Positions 43,391 to 51,351 of a DNA stretch of 64,000 bases are shown here, in pieces (the stretch's first letter is position 1; each line of letters begins with the position of its first letter). The notes under the pieces are model-generated. The model had not been told where the DNA came from and made no database searches. It worked only from the letters and a program-made list of their open reading frames with translations. Origin of the DNA: Alloprevotella rava (GTDB lineage: Bacteria > Bacteroidota > Bacteroidia > Bacteroidales > Bacteroidaceae); assembly GCF_014195585.1 (NCBI RefSeq), contig NZ_JACICA010000009.1:1-64000 (forward strand). The letters run 5' to 3'. The translations under genes were made by a program, and so were the position numbers.

Positions 43391-44770
43391 TTACTTCTTA
43401 AATACCAATATCCATTCACTCGTTATTGTACTAGCTGTTTTATTCCTTTTTGTCATCAAACCATACGATTTGATATCGTCAATCAGTTTAAACTCTAGAT
43501 GCATGCCTTTTATCTGTAAATATGTAGTAAGATAGTCTTGAGTGTCAAACGGACGGTTACAAACCGTATTATTGCCAATGACTATTATCATATAACCATC
43601 CTTCTTCAACACACGTACACTCTCGTCTAATGCAAGTTTCATCTCGTTCAAATAGTTACCCACAATATATGCTCGCTCATATTTACCTTCCTTGTAAAGG
43701 GATTGTAGCACAGTATCAGCAGCTGGTATATTAGTTTTAATTTTCTTTTTAAATTCTGCTCTATGATAATCTTCACGTCCAATGTTCTTATTTTTGAGCA
43801 AGCGAATTTCCTCTGGCAACTTTCTGCCAAGCCAATAAAGATTTAACCATGATGAACGGATATACTTTTGAGCACCTGCATATGGAGGAGAAGTAAGAAT
43901 AAGATCCACACTCTCATCCTCCAGTATTTCACTTTTACCGTAAGTCTCAGTCAGCTTACGGGCATCATGTGAGATAATCTCTGTTGTTATACCCTTTTCC
44001 TTGATAGTTGCCAATGATTCTATACGCTTTATATTGAGTTTGCATATCGTTTCAAATTTTTCAAACACATCAATACATTGAAGTGTCTTCAACTTAAATG
44101 TAGCTGCTTTCTTACGAGTTGAGTTTTTTGCCAATCTTTCTGGATTCAACTTAACAGGAACAGAGATACTTGGATCAGCAAAGCTTACCTTTTTGACTAT
44201 GCTTGAAAAGGTAAGCATAAAAAAACGTCTTTGTTTCTCATTACCAATTTTACTGATAGCTTCTTCCAGTCTGGCTAATTGTTGAATGGTACTTGATGAA
44301 AACCATCGCTCAATATTTTTTGTACTAAAGGTAATTTCAGTATTACTCCTTCTGGCACTTGTCATCACCGAGCTCAATGTGGCCTGCAGTTCATTCGAAG
44401 GGACATATGTTGTCTTCACTTGTGATATCAGTACAGCCAATGGATTTGCGTCAGCACCAAGAGCTTTTCTTCCAGAAATGTTCGATTCTAGCATAACTGT
44501 CCCTGTACCACAAAAAGGATCAAGTACGATTCCCTCTTTTGGACAGAAATAATCAGTTTGTAGAAAAAAATATGGGATATTAGTCAACAGCTTTGCAGGA
44601 TATGAATGAATTAAATGAGAGTACCTTTCGTTATTGTTGAGTTCTGGCACAAGCTGCCGAAAGTTAATATGAATAGGTTCGCATCGTTCAGAATAATCAG
44701 AACGATATTGTTCTATTCTATGTTTCAATTCTTCTTCTGTCATTTGTTTAACATTCTGATATTTTATCAT
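43391..44770 (-). CDS. SPPY-type DNA methyltransferase of the defence-like operon
   Basis: The 459-residue protein has AdoMet motif I, DPFCGTG at 84-90, near the N-terminus, and catalytic motif IV, LTSPPYAGAQKY, near residue 293. In the gap is a long helical segment that may be the target-recognition region. SPPY is usual for N4-cytosine enzymes but also occurs in N6-adenine enzymes, so the modified base is not certain. No endonuclease gene of the ordinary type follows; instead the PRTase-like, ATPase and Rossmann-like genes do. It may mark host DNA so the ATPase ignores it. It starts 33 bp after the hipT stop, with no terminator between. Confidence 0.88.
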   Translation of the reverse strand: MIKYQNVKQMTEEELKHRIEQYRSDYSERCEPIHINFRQLVPELNNNERYSHLIHSYPAKLLTNIPYFFLQTDYFCPKEGIVLDPFCGTGTVMLESNISGRKALGADANPLAVLISQVKTTYVPSNELQATLSSVMTSARRSNTEITFSTKNIERWFSSSTIQQLARLEEAISKIGNEKQRRFFMLTFSSIVKKVSFADPSISVPVKLNPERLAKNSTRKKAATFKLKTLQCIDVFEKFETICKLNIKRIESLATIKEKGITTEIISHDARKLTETYGKSEILEDESVDLILTSPPYAGAQKYIRSSWLNLYWLGRKLPEEIRLLKNKNIGREDYHRAEFKKKIKTNIPAADTVLQSLYKEGKYERAYIVGNYLNEMKLALDESVRVLKKDGYMIIVIGNNTVCNRPFDTQDYLTTYLQIKGMHLEFKLIDDIKSYGLMTKRNKTASTITSEWILVFKK

Positions 44771-44803
44771 TTTTCACTCAAGACTTTCCTGCTTATATAG
44801 AAA

Positions 44804-45760
44804 TTATGAAAGTTTACAACCACTGGAAGGCCAGGATCTCTTTTGTATTAATTCTACGTACTGATCCTGCATTTTCTTAGGAAGAAAACTCTGGCGGATG
44901 CAGGCTTCCCATTCGGGGAGGATGTGCCCAAAGCGAGCGAAGATGTTGTCGCACACTTTCTCATCCAGTCCTGAGGCTATCATTGCTTCGACGAAGTGTT
45001 GGCGAGTGAGTTTGCGCTTCTTGCCACAGAGCGTTAGTGCAAGTTCTTCTGTATCCTCGGGAATAACGAGAGCCGTAGACAACAGATCATAGGCTGGAGT
45101 GAGTTGATATTCATTGCCCATTGGCGCATAGAGCGAGTAATTCTTAAGGTGCATATCTGCATTACCTATCAGCCACGAGAAGAGAACTTGCTCCCAGTAC
45201 TTGACAAGATCAAGTTTCGGCACAGAGCTATACTTGGAGATGAGTTTGGCTATCTGCTCGTGTGAACCTTTGTATTTATATTCGGTCAGACGCTCTGACA
45301 ACTGACACATATCTTCCATTGGGATTTTTTCGCCCTGCTCTGTTCGGTCTATGCGACGAGTGATATAGCATAGTTCGCCATCGCTAAATCGCATCAGTCC
45401 ATGAGGAACTGTTTCAATCTTGGCAATCTCTGCAAGGTGTATCGACACATCTTCCAACTCGGGGAGATGCGGATAACGCTCTGTTTGAGGTTTAAGGATA
45501 AACCGTCCCCACAAGCCCACGATGGTAAATCGCTTGGGCGAATTGCTCATCTGATCAAAGTCGAGAGATAGCTTGGGTTGTACTCCTGTCACTGTGGTTT
45601 GCGAACGAACAACCTCGTCAGCCAACGCTCGTACTTCACTACTCGTATAAGGCAATATTGGTGCTTGGCTCGTTCCAAACAATTTGCGACAACACTTGGC
45701 ATGATAATCCACCTCTCCATCGACCAAAGGCTCGTAGCAGTATAGGCATCTATTCTTCAT
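44804..45760 (-). CDS. hipT: HipT-like serine/threonine kinase toxin
   Basis: HipA-fold kinases stop growth by phosphorylating targets such as aminoacyl-tRNA synthetases. This 318-residue protein starts with a Cys-rich knot (CLYCYEPL and HAKCCRKLFG) and has the HipA-like loop TTVTGVQPKLSL near residue 60, WGRFILKP, and the catalytic motif IGNADMHLKNYSL with Asp202. DLLST lies in the Mg-binding region. The N-subdomain that ends HipA proteins is missing because it is encoded separately by the 111-residue gene upstream, as in HipBST systems. It overlaps hipS by 11 bp. It is followed at 33 bp by the methyltransferase gene on the same strand. Confidence 0.88.
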   Translation of the reverse strand: MKNRCLYCYEPLVDGEVDYHAKCCRKLFGTSQAPILPYTSSEVRALADEVVRSQTTVTGVQPKLSLDFDQMSNSPKRFTIVGLWGRFILKPQTERYPHLPELEDVSIHLAEIAKIETVPHGLMRFSDGELCYITRRIDRTEQGEKIPMEDMCQLSERLTEYKYKGSHEQIAKLISKYSSVPKLDLVKYWEQVLFSWLIGNADMHLKNYSLYAPMGNEYQLTPAYDLLSTALVIPEDTEELALTLCGKKRKLTRQHFVEAMIASGLDEKVCDNIFARFGHILPEWEACIRQSFLPKKMQDQYVELIQKRSWPSSGCKLS

Positions 45761-46085
45761 CTTCAGTCGTATTTAGGGGTTCGATACTTACCGCTCCAAT
45801 ACAGTCACGGCAACAAGCCAATAGCAACGCCATTCGATCCCTTGCGTCTATCTTCCAATTCTTCTGAGCAATATCTAAAAGCCATCCCTCAGGAATAAGT
45901 CCGTCAAAGAATGGATGAAGTGTATTGCTTTGGAAAGGCTCTTCTCGCAAAGGCATTGTTAGGCTTATACCCTGAGCTTCGGGCATAGTCGGATAGTCCT
46001 TGTCGTAAGCAAAGGAATAACCCTCATCACTTTCTGTGAGGATGCCAGCTTTGAGCGTCTTCCAATAAACAATAGCCTGTTTCAT
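45750..46085 (-). CDS. hipS: HipS-like small HipA N-subdomain protein
   Basis: The 111-residue protein corresponds to the N-terminal subdomain 1 of HipA (PF13657 type): AIVYWKTLKAGILTESDEGY, FAYDKDYPTMPEAQGISLTM, HPFFDGLIPEGWLLD. In the HipBST system of enteropathogenic Escherichia coli the equivalent HipS acts as the antitoxin. The same role is likely here but not shown. It overlaps hipB by 4 bp and hipT by 11 bp, so all three are translationally coupled. Confidence 0.85.
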   Translation of the reverse strand: MKQAIVYWKTLKAGILTESDEGYSFAYDKDYPTMPEAQGISLTMPLREEPFQSNTLHPFFDGLIPEGWLLDIAQKNWKIDARDRMALLLACCRDCIGAVSIEPLNTTEDEE

Positions 46086-46306
46086 ACGTCATCTCCATCT
46101 CGTTTAATCGGCACAGGACCACACTCCGAGCCGAAGAGTTCGAATACTTTATTGACCTTGTCGAGGCGAAGCGTGGTCTTGCCTTGCTCTAGTTCACGCA
46201 CAAAGCGTAGCCCCACTCCTGCTTTCTCGGAGAGGTCTACTTGTGTCAGTTTATATTTCTTGCGCATCTCTTTCACATACTGCGCTATGATTGTCTTCGC
46301 TACCAT
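46082..46306 (-). CDS. hipB: HipB-like HTH antitoxin/regulator
   Basis: A 74-residue protein with a Xre/Cro-type helix-turn-helix: MRKKYKLTQVDLSEKAGVGL then RFVRELEQGKTTLRLDKVNK. It should bind the promoter of hipBST and, with HipS and HipT, repress the operon. ATG 46306 (MVAKTIIAQYV) gives a normal start; a longer frame to 46378 encodes an unlikely hydrophobic leader. The promoter should be in 46307-46409, between this gene and the nuclease gene. Confidence 0.85.
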   Translation of the reverse strand: MVAKTIIAQYVKEMRKKYKLTQVDLSEKAGVGLRFVRELEQGKTTLRLDKVNKVFELFGSECGPVPIKRDGDDV

Positions 46307-46409
46307 ACATAACAACTCTTTTATACTAAGAGATAAACAAATCACATCATTTCCTAAAAACTCTGAAAATACAATCACTTATTGTTCTTCTTGCAACTAT
46401 AAGTTTTAT

Positions 46410-48254
46410 CTACCTTCTTTCCATATCATTCGTTATAACATTCACCTCAAAACACTTTGGGTAATCTGGTTTTTTATAGCATTTCTTGATACCTATGTCC
46501 AATTCATCCTTGAATCCAAGTCCAACATGGTAATAGGCATCAAAGATTGCCCCCATATCGGAAGTAGTGGTAAGAAGCATATTCTTGTCTGAATATTCCT
46601 TGAATTGTTTACGGTCATTCAAATACCAGCCACAGATTTCCAATTCATCAAGACACAGAACGTGCTCTTGCATTTTTTCTCTATAATCAAGAAACTCAAT
46701 GAAACGTGCTGGAGCTATCCCTTTCAGCATCTTTTTCATTAATAAGAATAGCACTTCTAGATCATCAATAGAAACGGCCCACGGATAGAGAGCATCTTCG
46801 TCCTTCTCCAATAGCTTAGAAAGATCGGTCTGAATTGCTCCGTACTTAAAATCTGTAACAACAATAGACCAAACTTTGCCAATATCCTTTTTTTTAAGAT
46901 GATACAGACTAGCATTCTTATTCTCTGCGTCATAGATGTCGACATCCTGATTTGCTAAGAAGATCTTCTCTACACGTCTACATTGTTCATATCCCGATTG
47001 AATAGCTTTCTGAAAATCTCTTTTTATCCGTTCATATGCTTTGATGGGGTCTCGAAATGGTTCTCGAAAATTACAACTCTTTATTTCTACTATAACGCAA
47101 GTGTTTCCAATTATTATTAATAAATCATTCTCCGAAGTACCATCAACGCTGTAATTAGCGAAAATCTTCGTCTTTTCAGGAAAAAACTCCTGAAACACCT
47201 CTTTGACCTTCTTCTCAAATGCTATTGCCTTGTTTTGTTTATACTTACCTGAGGGTTCTTCTTTCATTAACGCTTCATCCAATCTAAAGAACAACCCCTC
47301 AAATAGGAATTTAGTGATGGGGCAAACGAATTTTTCTTCTATTTGAACAAGAGGATGTGATTCCGAGTAATGCTTATTTGAATAGTAAACAATTTCCCCT
47401 TTTAATAAATCCTTGTCATACGAAAAGAAATCCAGAATGTGCTGTAAACTATTAGGAGATATCTCTACATTCATCAACTCCTTTGTCTCATGTACATGAA
47501 TCTCCCCAGGGCTTGTTGTTATAGCTTTCTTGAGATCGCTGAGTTCGGGTTCATTCCACCAATCACGAGGATCATTAAGTCCTCTTTCTTCAAATTTTCG
47601 AGTCAAATTGCGCCATTCCTCTGGATGAGTTTTATAGAGAACGAATCTATCCGCATAAGGTTTAATTATATTGTTTAATTTATTATTATTCAAACTTCTT
47701 ACATGCAAAATAAACTTTAATGCCTCATCTATTGTAAAACCATAGCGTGATTGAATATGCCCATCGTATGGTTTGATATATCTCACAATCCTATCCCGCG
47801 TCTGCTCCTCATAGCTTAATACAGCATTGCTGAAATAACCAAAAAAAGTTACCAATGAGACTTCTATTTTTTCATCGCGTTCATCGTGATATAATTCTCC
47901 ATTATTGGGAAACCCGATACTGACGAAATAAGTCATTTCTATTTCATTGAGTAAAATAGCTATTTTATTCCAGCGCTCTTCATCCATGTTGACAGACTCT
48001 TCTCTTATCTCTATTGAGTAATAGACATCTATCAAATACAGTGTTTGCCTCATTGGAGATAACAGATGTGTATAAAGTGATGATGCCTCTTTAGAATCTA
48101 GTTCGAAAATCAACCGCATAGCGTGAATCAAGAAGGATTCCTCCTTTACGTATATGAGTTGTTTTTTAATGTCATCAATAATCTCTTCGACTGTTCGATG
48201 ATGTTCTTTTGCCTCTATCATCTTTTGATAAGCAGATTGATAATTATCCTCCAT
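46410..48254 (-). CDS. Large protein with PD-(D/E)XK nuclease-like core
   Basis: I do not recognise a named family. The 614-residue protein has a helical N-terminal half (EHHRTVEEIIDDIKKQL) and, near residues 376-391, a nuclease-like core with NDLLIII and VIVEIKSCNFREPF. The Asp and the ExK pair are correctly spaced for PD-(D/E)XK or NERD-type nucleases. A Gln/Tyr-rich helix (KRDFQKAIQSGYEQCRRVEK) follows, as in restriction-type nucleases. It may act alone or with the downstream genes. ATG 48254 (MEDNYQSAYQK) follows AAATAAGG; a GTG at 48281 is possible. It is first in the minus-strand cargo array and ends 103 bp before hipB. Confidence 0.7.
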   Translation of the reverse strand: MEDNYQSAYQKMIEAKEHHRTVEEIIDDIKKQLIYVKEESFLIHAMRLIFELDSKEASSLYTHLLSPMRQTLYLIDVYYSIEIREESVNMDEERWNKIAILLNEIEMTYFVSIGFPNNGELYHDERDEKIEVSLVTFFGYFSNAVLSYEEQTRDRIVRYIKPYDGHIQSRYGFTIDEALKFILHVRSLNNNKLNNIIKPYADRFVLYKTHPEEWRNLTRKFEERGLNDPRDWWNEPELSDLKKAITTSPGEIHVHETKELMNVEISPNSLQHILDFFSYDKDLLKGEIVYYSNKHYSESHPLVQIEEKFVCPITKFLFEGLFFRLDEALMKEEPSGKYKQNKAIAFEKKVKEVFQEFFPEKTKIFANYSVDGTSENDLLIIIGNTCVIVEIKSCNFREPFRDPIKAYERIKRDFQKAIQSGYEQCRRVEKIFLANQDVDIYDAENKNASLYHLKKKDIGKVWSIVVTDFKYGAIQTDLSKLLEKDEDALYPWAVSIDDLEVLFLLMKKMLKGIAPARFIEFLDYREKMQEHVLCLDELEICGWYLNDRKQFKEYSDKNMLLTTTSDMGAIFDAYYHVGLGFKDELDIGIKKCYKKPDYPKCFEVNVITNDMERR

Positions 48255-48287
48255 CCTTATTTCAATTACTTGAAGTGCCACACTCTA

Positions 48288-48323
48288 AATATGTACCCAT
48301 TTTGTCTCTTTTGGGTACATATT
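48288..48323. repeat. 12-bp perfect inverted repeat upstream of the nuclease-like gene
   Basis: AATATGTACCCA at 48288-48299 and TGGGTACATATT at 48312-48323 are perfect reverse complements with a 12-bp spacer. They lie 34-69 bp upstream of ATG 48254 on the minus strand. An operator for a dimeric regulator is a good reading; a hairpin in the leader mRNA is the alternative. Confidence 0.6.
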
Positions 48324-48961
48324 CAAGGCGTATCACTATCCACGACTCACTCCGCCAAAGTCATTATATACCTTATCAGTGGCAAATATAATGAATAGAA
48401 ATCTATTATGCCCCTTTTCGGGGATATTCTTCCAATGAAAGAAGAAATTATACCCAATAGGGAGGACTATGATATTTTCCTTGCATCATTTTGCTTTGAT
48501 ATGCTCCGAAAAGGGTACTTTTGTAGTGAGCAAGCGTGCTAAAAACAAATGGGAGGTATTGTAATTAGCTGACTAACAGGTAACACCGACAAAAAGAAGA
48601 TTGAAAGAGTGAGAACTAAGCCATGCGGTACAAGCACATAACCACCTATAAAACAGTTAGATAAAACTGATTTTTCATTTATTTCAGGGTGCCTTGTACC
48701 GATTAAATGGCTAATCGCCTAAGTGATAGAGGGGTAATGATGTTGCATCGAAAGTGAACCCACTGTAAAAAATCATAAAATCTACAAGAATACCGCCTTA
48801 AACCGCTTATTTTCAAGTGTTAAAGTTTATTCGGGTGTTTGCAGATTTTTGACTTAAGTATTGTCAATTTGCAGATTTTTTCTTAACTGTACCCCTCAAG
48901 ATTACATCAAAGGTACAAAATCTGTCCCCCGGGGATAGAAAAAGTGTCCCTCGAAATTCAA
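48324..48961. other. Gene-free right end of the accessory island
   Basis: No coding sequence is supported. The stretch contains GGTACAAG (48627-48634) and CTTGTACC (48693-48700), which are inverted copies of each other; the second is a direct copy of 30042-30049. It also holds two direct copies of TTTGCAGATTTTT (48838 and 48868) and the GC palindrome CCCCGGGG near 48927-48934. Arrays of short repeats like these are typical of recombinase arm-binding sites near the ends of integrative elements. Confidence 0.5.
48838..48887 (+). repeat. Direct repeat pair TTTGCAGATTTTT-x-CTTAA
   Basis: Copies at 48838-48858 and 48868-48887 share TTTGCAGATTTTT followed, after one or two bases, by CTTAA. Their starts are 30 bp apart, close to three helical turns. 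This spacing suits binding of the same protein on one DNA face, as for integrase arm sites. A function is not shown. Confidence 0.5.
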
Positions 48962-49714
48962 GATACTGTCCTAAAAAAGTGTGTAAGCTCCCCAGTTCTT
49001 ATATTTGTAGTGAATTCAAAAATCAAACAAAGAACAATGAAGCTTACAACAGAACAAAGATCGGAATTACTTTCCGAACTGGCCTCCAGTGAGGCTGGAT
49101 TTAATGAGTTATTTCGCGTACTTTTGGAGAGTTTTTCCAAGCAGGAGCGCTCCCTCTTTCTCGAGGAACATAAGGGTGAACAAGCCAATGGTTTCCGTCC
49201 TCGGCGTTGGCGGGGTCATGGTTGGAGTTTTCAACTTCGCATCCCTCGCACGCGTTCCAATGCATTTCAACCCATCATTCTTGGTATTTTATCCTCTCGG
49301 GAGAGTGAGCGTACACAGCTTTTTTACGAGTTGTATTCCCGTGGACTCTCCTGTGAAGACATCGCCGAGGTGGGTCGTCGCATCTACCGTCACCTTTACA
49401 GCAAACAGCAGGTAAGCTATCTGGCAGGGGCTTGTTATAAGGAGATCCAAGAGTGGCTTTCGCGCCAACTTTCTCCTCACTATTTAGCCGTCTACATCGA
49501 TGCCACGTTCTGTTCCACGCGTCGCGAGGGTAGCGTCTCAAAGGAGGCTTACTACACAATGTTGGGACTGCTACCCGACGGCAGTCGCGAGGTGCTCACG
49601 GTGGTAAATCACCCCACAGAAGGTGCGATTGCTTGGGAAATGGAGCTGCAAGCCCTCAAGGAACGTGGTGTGAAACAAATCGACTTGATTGTGTCCGATG
49701 CTTTGAGCGGCATC
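48962..49714 (+). mobile_element. IS256-family element, 5' portion
   Basis: The left end begins GATACTGTCC and carries the same terminal sequence as the element at 141. About 750 bp are present, then the sequence passes into an IS3-family fragment in the opposite orientation. The junction overlaps the five shared bases GCATC (around 49710-49714), suggesting illegitimate recombination. The 3' half is absent. Confidence 0.8.
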
Positions 49715-49723
49715 TGTTACTAG
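49037..49723 (+). pseudogene. IS256-family transposase, truncated at the C-terminus
   Basis: From ATG 49037 the frame encodes 228 residues. It holds the N-terminal domain and the first part of the catalytic core: LAVYIDATFCSTRREGSVSK contains the first catalytic Asp, and IDLIVSDALSGI the second. After SGI it runs into CY and a stop supplied by the IS3 fragment. The last catalytic Glu and 150-170 residues are missing, so the enzyme is inactive. It is the longest IS256 transposase piece in the window. Confidence 0.85.
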
Positions 49724-50170
49724 TGAGAGGTATGCCCAACCTTGTTGAGTGGCAACATAGGTGATGTCGGCAACACAGAGTTGACCGAAATGGGTGGGCT
49801 TGAGTTTTGGGGTTGTATTAAGTAAGTCATCGAAAATGAAATAATTATGATTTGAAAAGGTTGTCCGAGGACGTTTGCGGTAGCGCTGACACAGGCCGTT
49901 GGAACGGAAGAGATTGTAGCATTGGTCGCGACCAATGGAAAACTTATATTGGAACTTGCGACGACACAGTTCGTAGAGTTCGCGCATGCCTGCTTTGGGG
50001 AGGTCCTTACGCAGCTCTGTGGCATAAAGGACGATACTCGTTCCTAGGATTTCCTCTTCTTTTTCTTGAACTATATACTTGTAATAACCTTGTCTGCTTA
50101 TGCCAAGATAATCGCAGAGAAAGGAGACATTACGCCGCACGGACGTATCCTCTTCCTGGCTCTGAGACAA
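49571..50170 (-). pseudogene. IS3-family transposase OrfB, truncated
   Basis: The natural part (50170 to about 49712) has the IS3 OrfB start SFLCDYLGISRQGYYKYI, the helical middle GMRELYELCRRKFQYKFSIG and the first catalytic Asp in CVADITYVATQQGWAYLSLV. After VTDA it enters antisense IS256 sequence and stops at 49571. The other two catalytic acidic residues are lost. Expression of OrfAB would need -1 frameshifting from orfA at 50194-50200. Confidence 0.8.
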
Positions 50171-50178
50171 AGTATTGA

Positions 50179-50553
50179 TTACTTGGCATCGCGTTTTTTT
50201 CGGATGGGGATATTAAACATTTTCTCCGCTAAATCTATCATGGTGGAGTTGGCCAAACATCGCAATTCGGATTCAGAAAGAGCCTTCTTGAGGCGCTTAA
50301 TCTCTGCCTCATAGGCTTTGCGCTCTTTAGAGAGTTGAGACTGGAGTTCTTCGACAGTATTCGGGATTTTTGTTTCTTTCATAAGTCCTTCGATTGTGGA
50401 GAGATCAGGAGTGCCATATTGCTTGCAAATATAGCGGAAGGTGGTATAAGGAACTCCACAACTACGTGAAAAATTTTTAGCGTTCATACCGCTCTGCAGG
50501 TAAGAACGCAACAACAGGACTTTCTCTGTTTCGCTGTACTTTAATCTTGACAT
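50179..50553 (-). CDS. IS3-family transposase OrfA
   Basis: A 124-residue DNA-binding subunit. From ATG 50553 it begins MSRLKYSETEKVLLLRSYLQ with the HTH segment GMNAKNFSRSCGVPYTTFRY, then a leucine-rich coiled coil (VEELQSQLSKERKAYEAEIK). This matches the IS3 OrfA layout. The frame is intact, but the element has lost the end of orfB, so OrfA has no functional partner here. Confidence 0.8.
   Translation of the reverse strand: MSRLKYSETEKVLLLRSYLQSGMNAKNFSRSCGVPYTTFRYICKQYGTPDLSTIEGLMKETKIPNTVEELQSQLSKERKAYEAEIKRLKKALSESELRCLANSTMIDLAEKMFNIPIRKKRDAK
50194..50200 (-). other. A7 slippery site for -1 frameshifting between IS3 orfA and orfB
   Basis: The minus strand reads AAAAAAA followed by CGCG, close to the orfA stop. 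The -1 frame is open across this site and continues into orfB as KTRCQVINTLSQSQ. This is the usual arrangement for OrfAB fusion in IS3-family elements. Confidence 0.6.
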
Positions 50554-50602
50554 ATATCTTTTTTTGAGTTTATGAACTGTCAACTTATTTAGTACAGGAC
50601 AA

Positions 50603-50886
50603 GGGATGCGAAGTTGAAAACTCCAACCATGACCCCGCCAACGCCGAGGACGGAAGCCATTGGCTTGTTCACCCTTATGTTCCTAGAGAAAGAGGGCGCG
50701 CTCCTGCTTGGAAAAACTCTCCAAAAGTACGCGAAATAACTCATTAAAACCAGCCTCACTGGAGGCCAGTTCGGAAAGTAATTCCGATCTTTGTTCTGTT
50801 GTAAGCTTCATTGTTCTTTGTTTGAGTTTTGAATTCACTACAAATATAAGAACTTGGGAGCTTACACACTTTTTTAGGACAGTATC
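50603..50886 (-). mobile_element. IS256-family 5' fragment inserted in an IS982 copy
   Basis: On the minus strand the fragment begins at its left end (GATACTGTCCT, ending at 50886) and continues to about the codon for LRIP, where it meets the IS3 left end region. It is in opposite orientation to the fragment at 48962, so the two 280-bp copies form an inverted repeat around the IS3 piece. Its transposase frame has a G-to-T type change that turns a Glu codon into TAG at 50683. Confidence 0.75.
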
Positions 50887-51207
50887 GAGCAATAAGGGTA
50901 TTGCAACACGAGGCATACGCTCAACAAAACGTGTATAAGAGAGTAGATCGGGAAACTCTTTTTTTAGTTCTCGGCAAACATAAATGAGATAGAAATGTTT
51001 GAAATTCCGAAAAGTATTACTGTGGAACAATATAAGAATTGTGATCATTTCGGCATCACTCATCCGCCCTTTTCTCTTGCGATGTTTTGGACTATTGGCA
51101 GAGGGATTTGAGAGCGAAAGAGAGGTTTTGTTCAATTCTAAATGATATTCTTTGCAGAAATCATCTGCAATACAATATATTTCCGTAACTTTGCTGACAA
51201 GTTTCAT
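50683..51207 (-). pseudogene. Hybrid frame: IS982 transposase N-terminus fused to IS256 end and transposase N-terminus
   Basis: From ATG 51207 the first 107 residues match the IS982 transposase (MKLVSKVTEIYCIADDFCKE). The frame then reads through the IS256 terminal repeat as DTVLKKCVSSQVLIFVVNSK and into the IS256 transposase start MKLTTEQRSELLSELASS, ending at TAG 50683. It is an accident of nested insertion and not expected to be functional. Confidence 0.85.
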
Positions 51208-51332
51208 GAGGATTGTTATTTTGTTATATGACTGATTATCAACAGTAAATATACAAAAAACAATCCTCTTTTTAGGTTTTTATTGAAACTTTTTTTGAGG
51301 AAAAAGAAGTACTGCTTATCCCGAATTGGGGT
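50887..51332 (-). mobile_element. IS982-family element, 5' portion
   Basis: The left end (TATCCCGAATTGGGGT at 51317-51332, read in reverse) and the first 107 codons of the transposase are present. The sequence matches the intact copy at 38245 with few changes. At 50886 it is interrupted by the IS256 left end, between bases of the IS982 stretch for IPLLL. The 3' part of this copy is not found in the window. Confidence 0.8.
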
Positions 51333-51351
51333 ATTAATACCAAAATAGAAA

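Larger units (their letters stand above)
30042..48700. mobile_element. Accessory island: mobilizable element backbone plus defence-like cargo (ends uncertain)
   Basis: The left part (30167-38142) contains integrase, excisionase-like HTH proteins, replication-like proteins and mobilization genes in the order seen in Bacteroides mobilizable transposons. The right part (39398-48254) is minus-strand cargo. The limits given are those of the short direct repeat CTTGTACC at 30042-30049 and 48693-48700, which could be attachment-site copies; eight bases is weak evidence. The island begins 120 bp after mnmE. An alternative is that the backbone ends near 38244 and the cargo is a separate acquisition. 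No conjugation apparatus is present, so transfer would need a helper element. Confidence 0.45.
49710..50596 (-). mobile_element. IS3-family element, 3'-truncated
   Basis: Read on the minus strand, the left end begins TGTACTAAATAAGTTGACAG at 50596, with the TG start usual for IS3-family ends. orfA and most of the first half of orfB follow. The element is cut off at about 49710, where it joins the IS256 fragment. The right end is absent. Confidence 0.75.
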
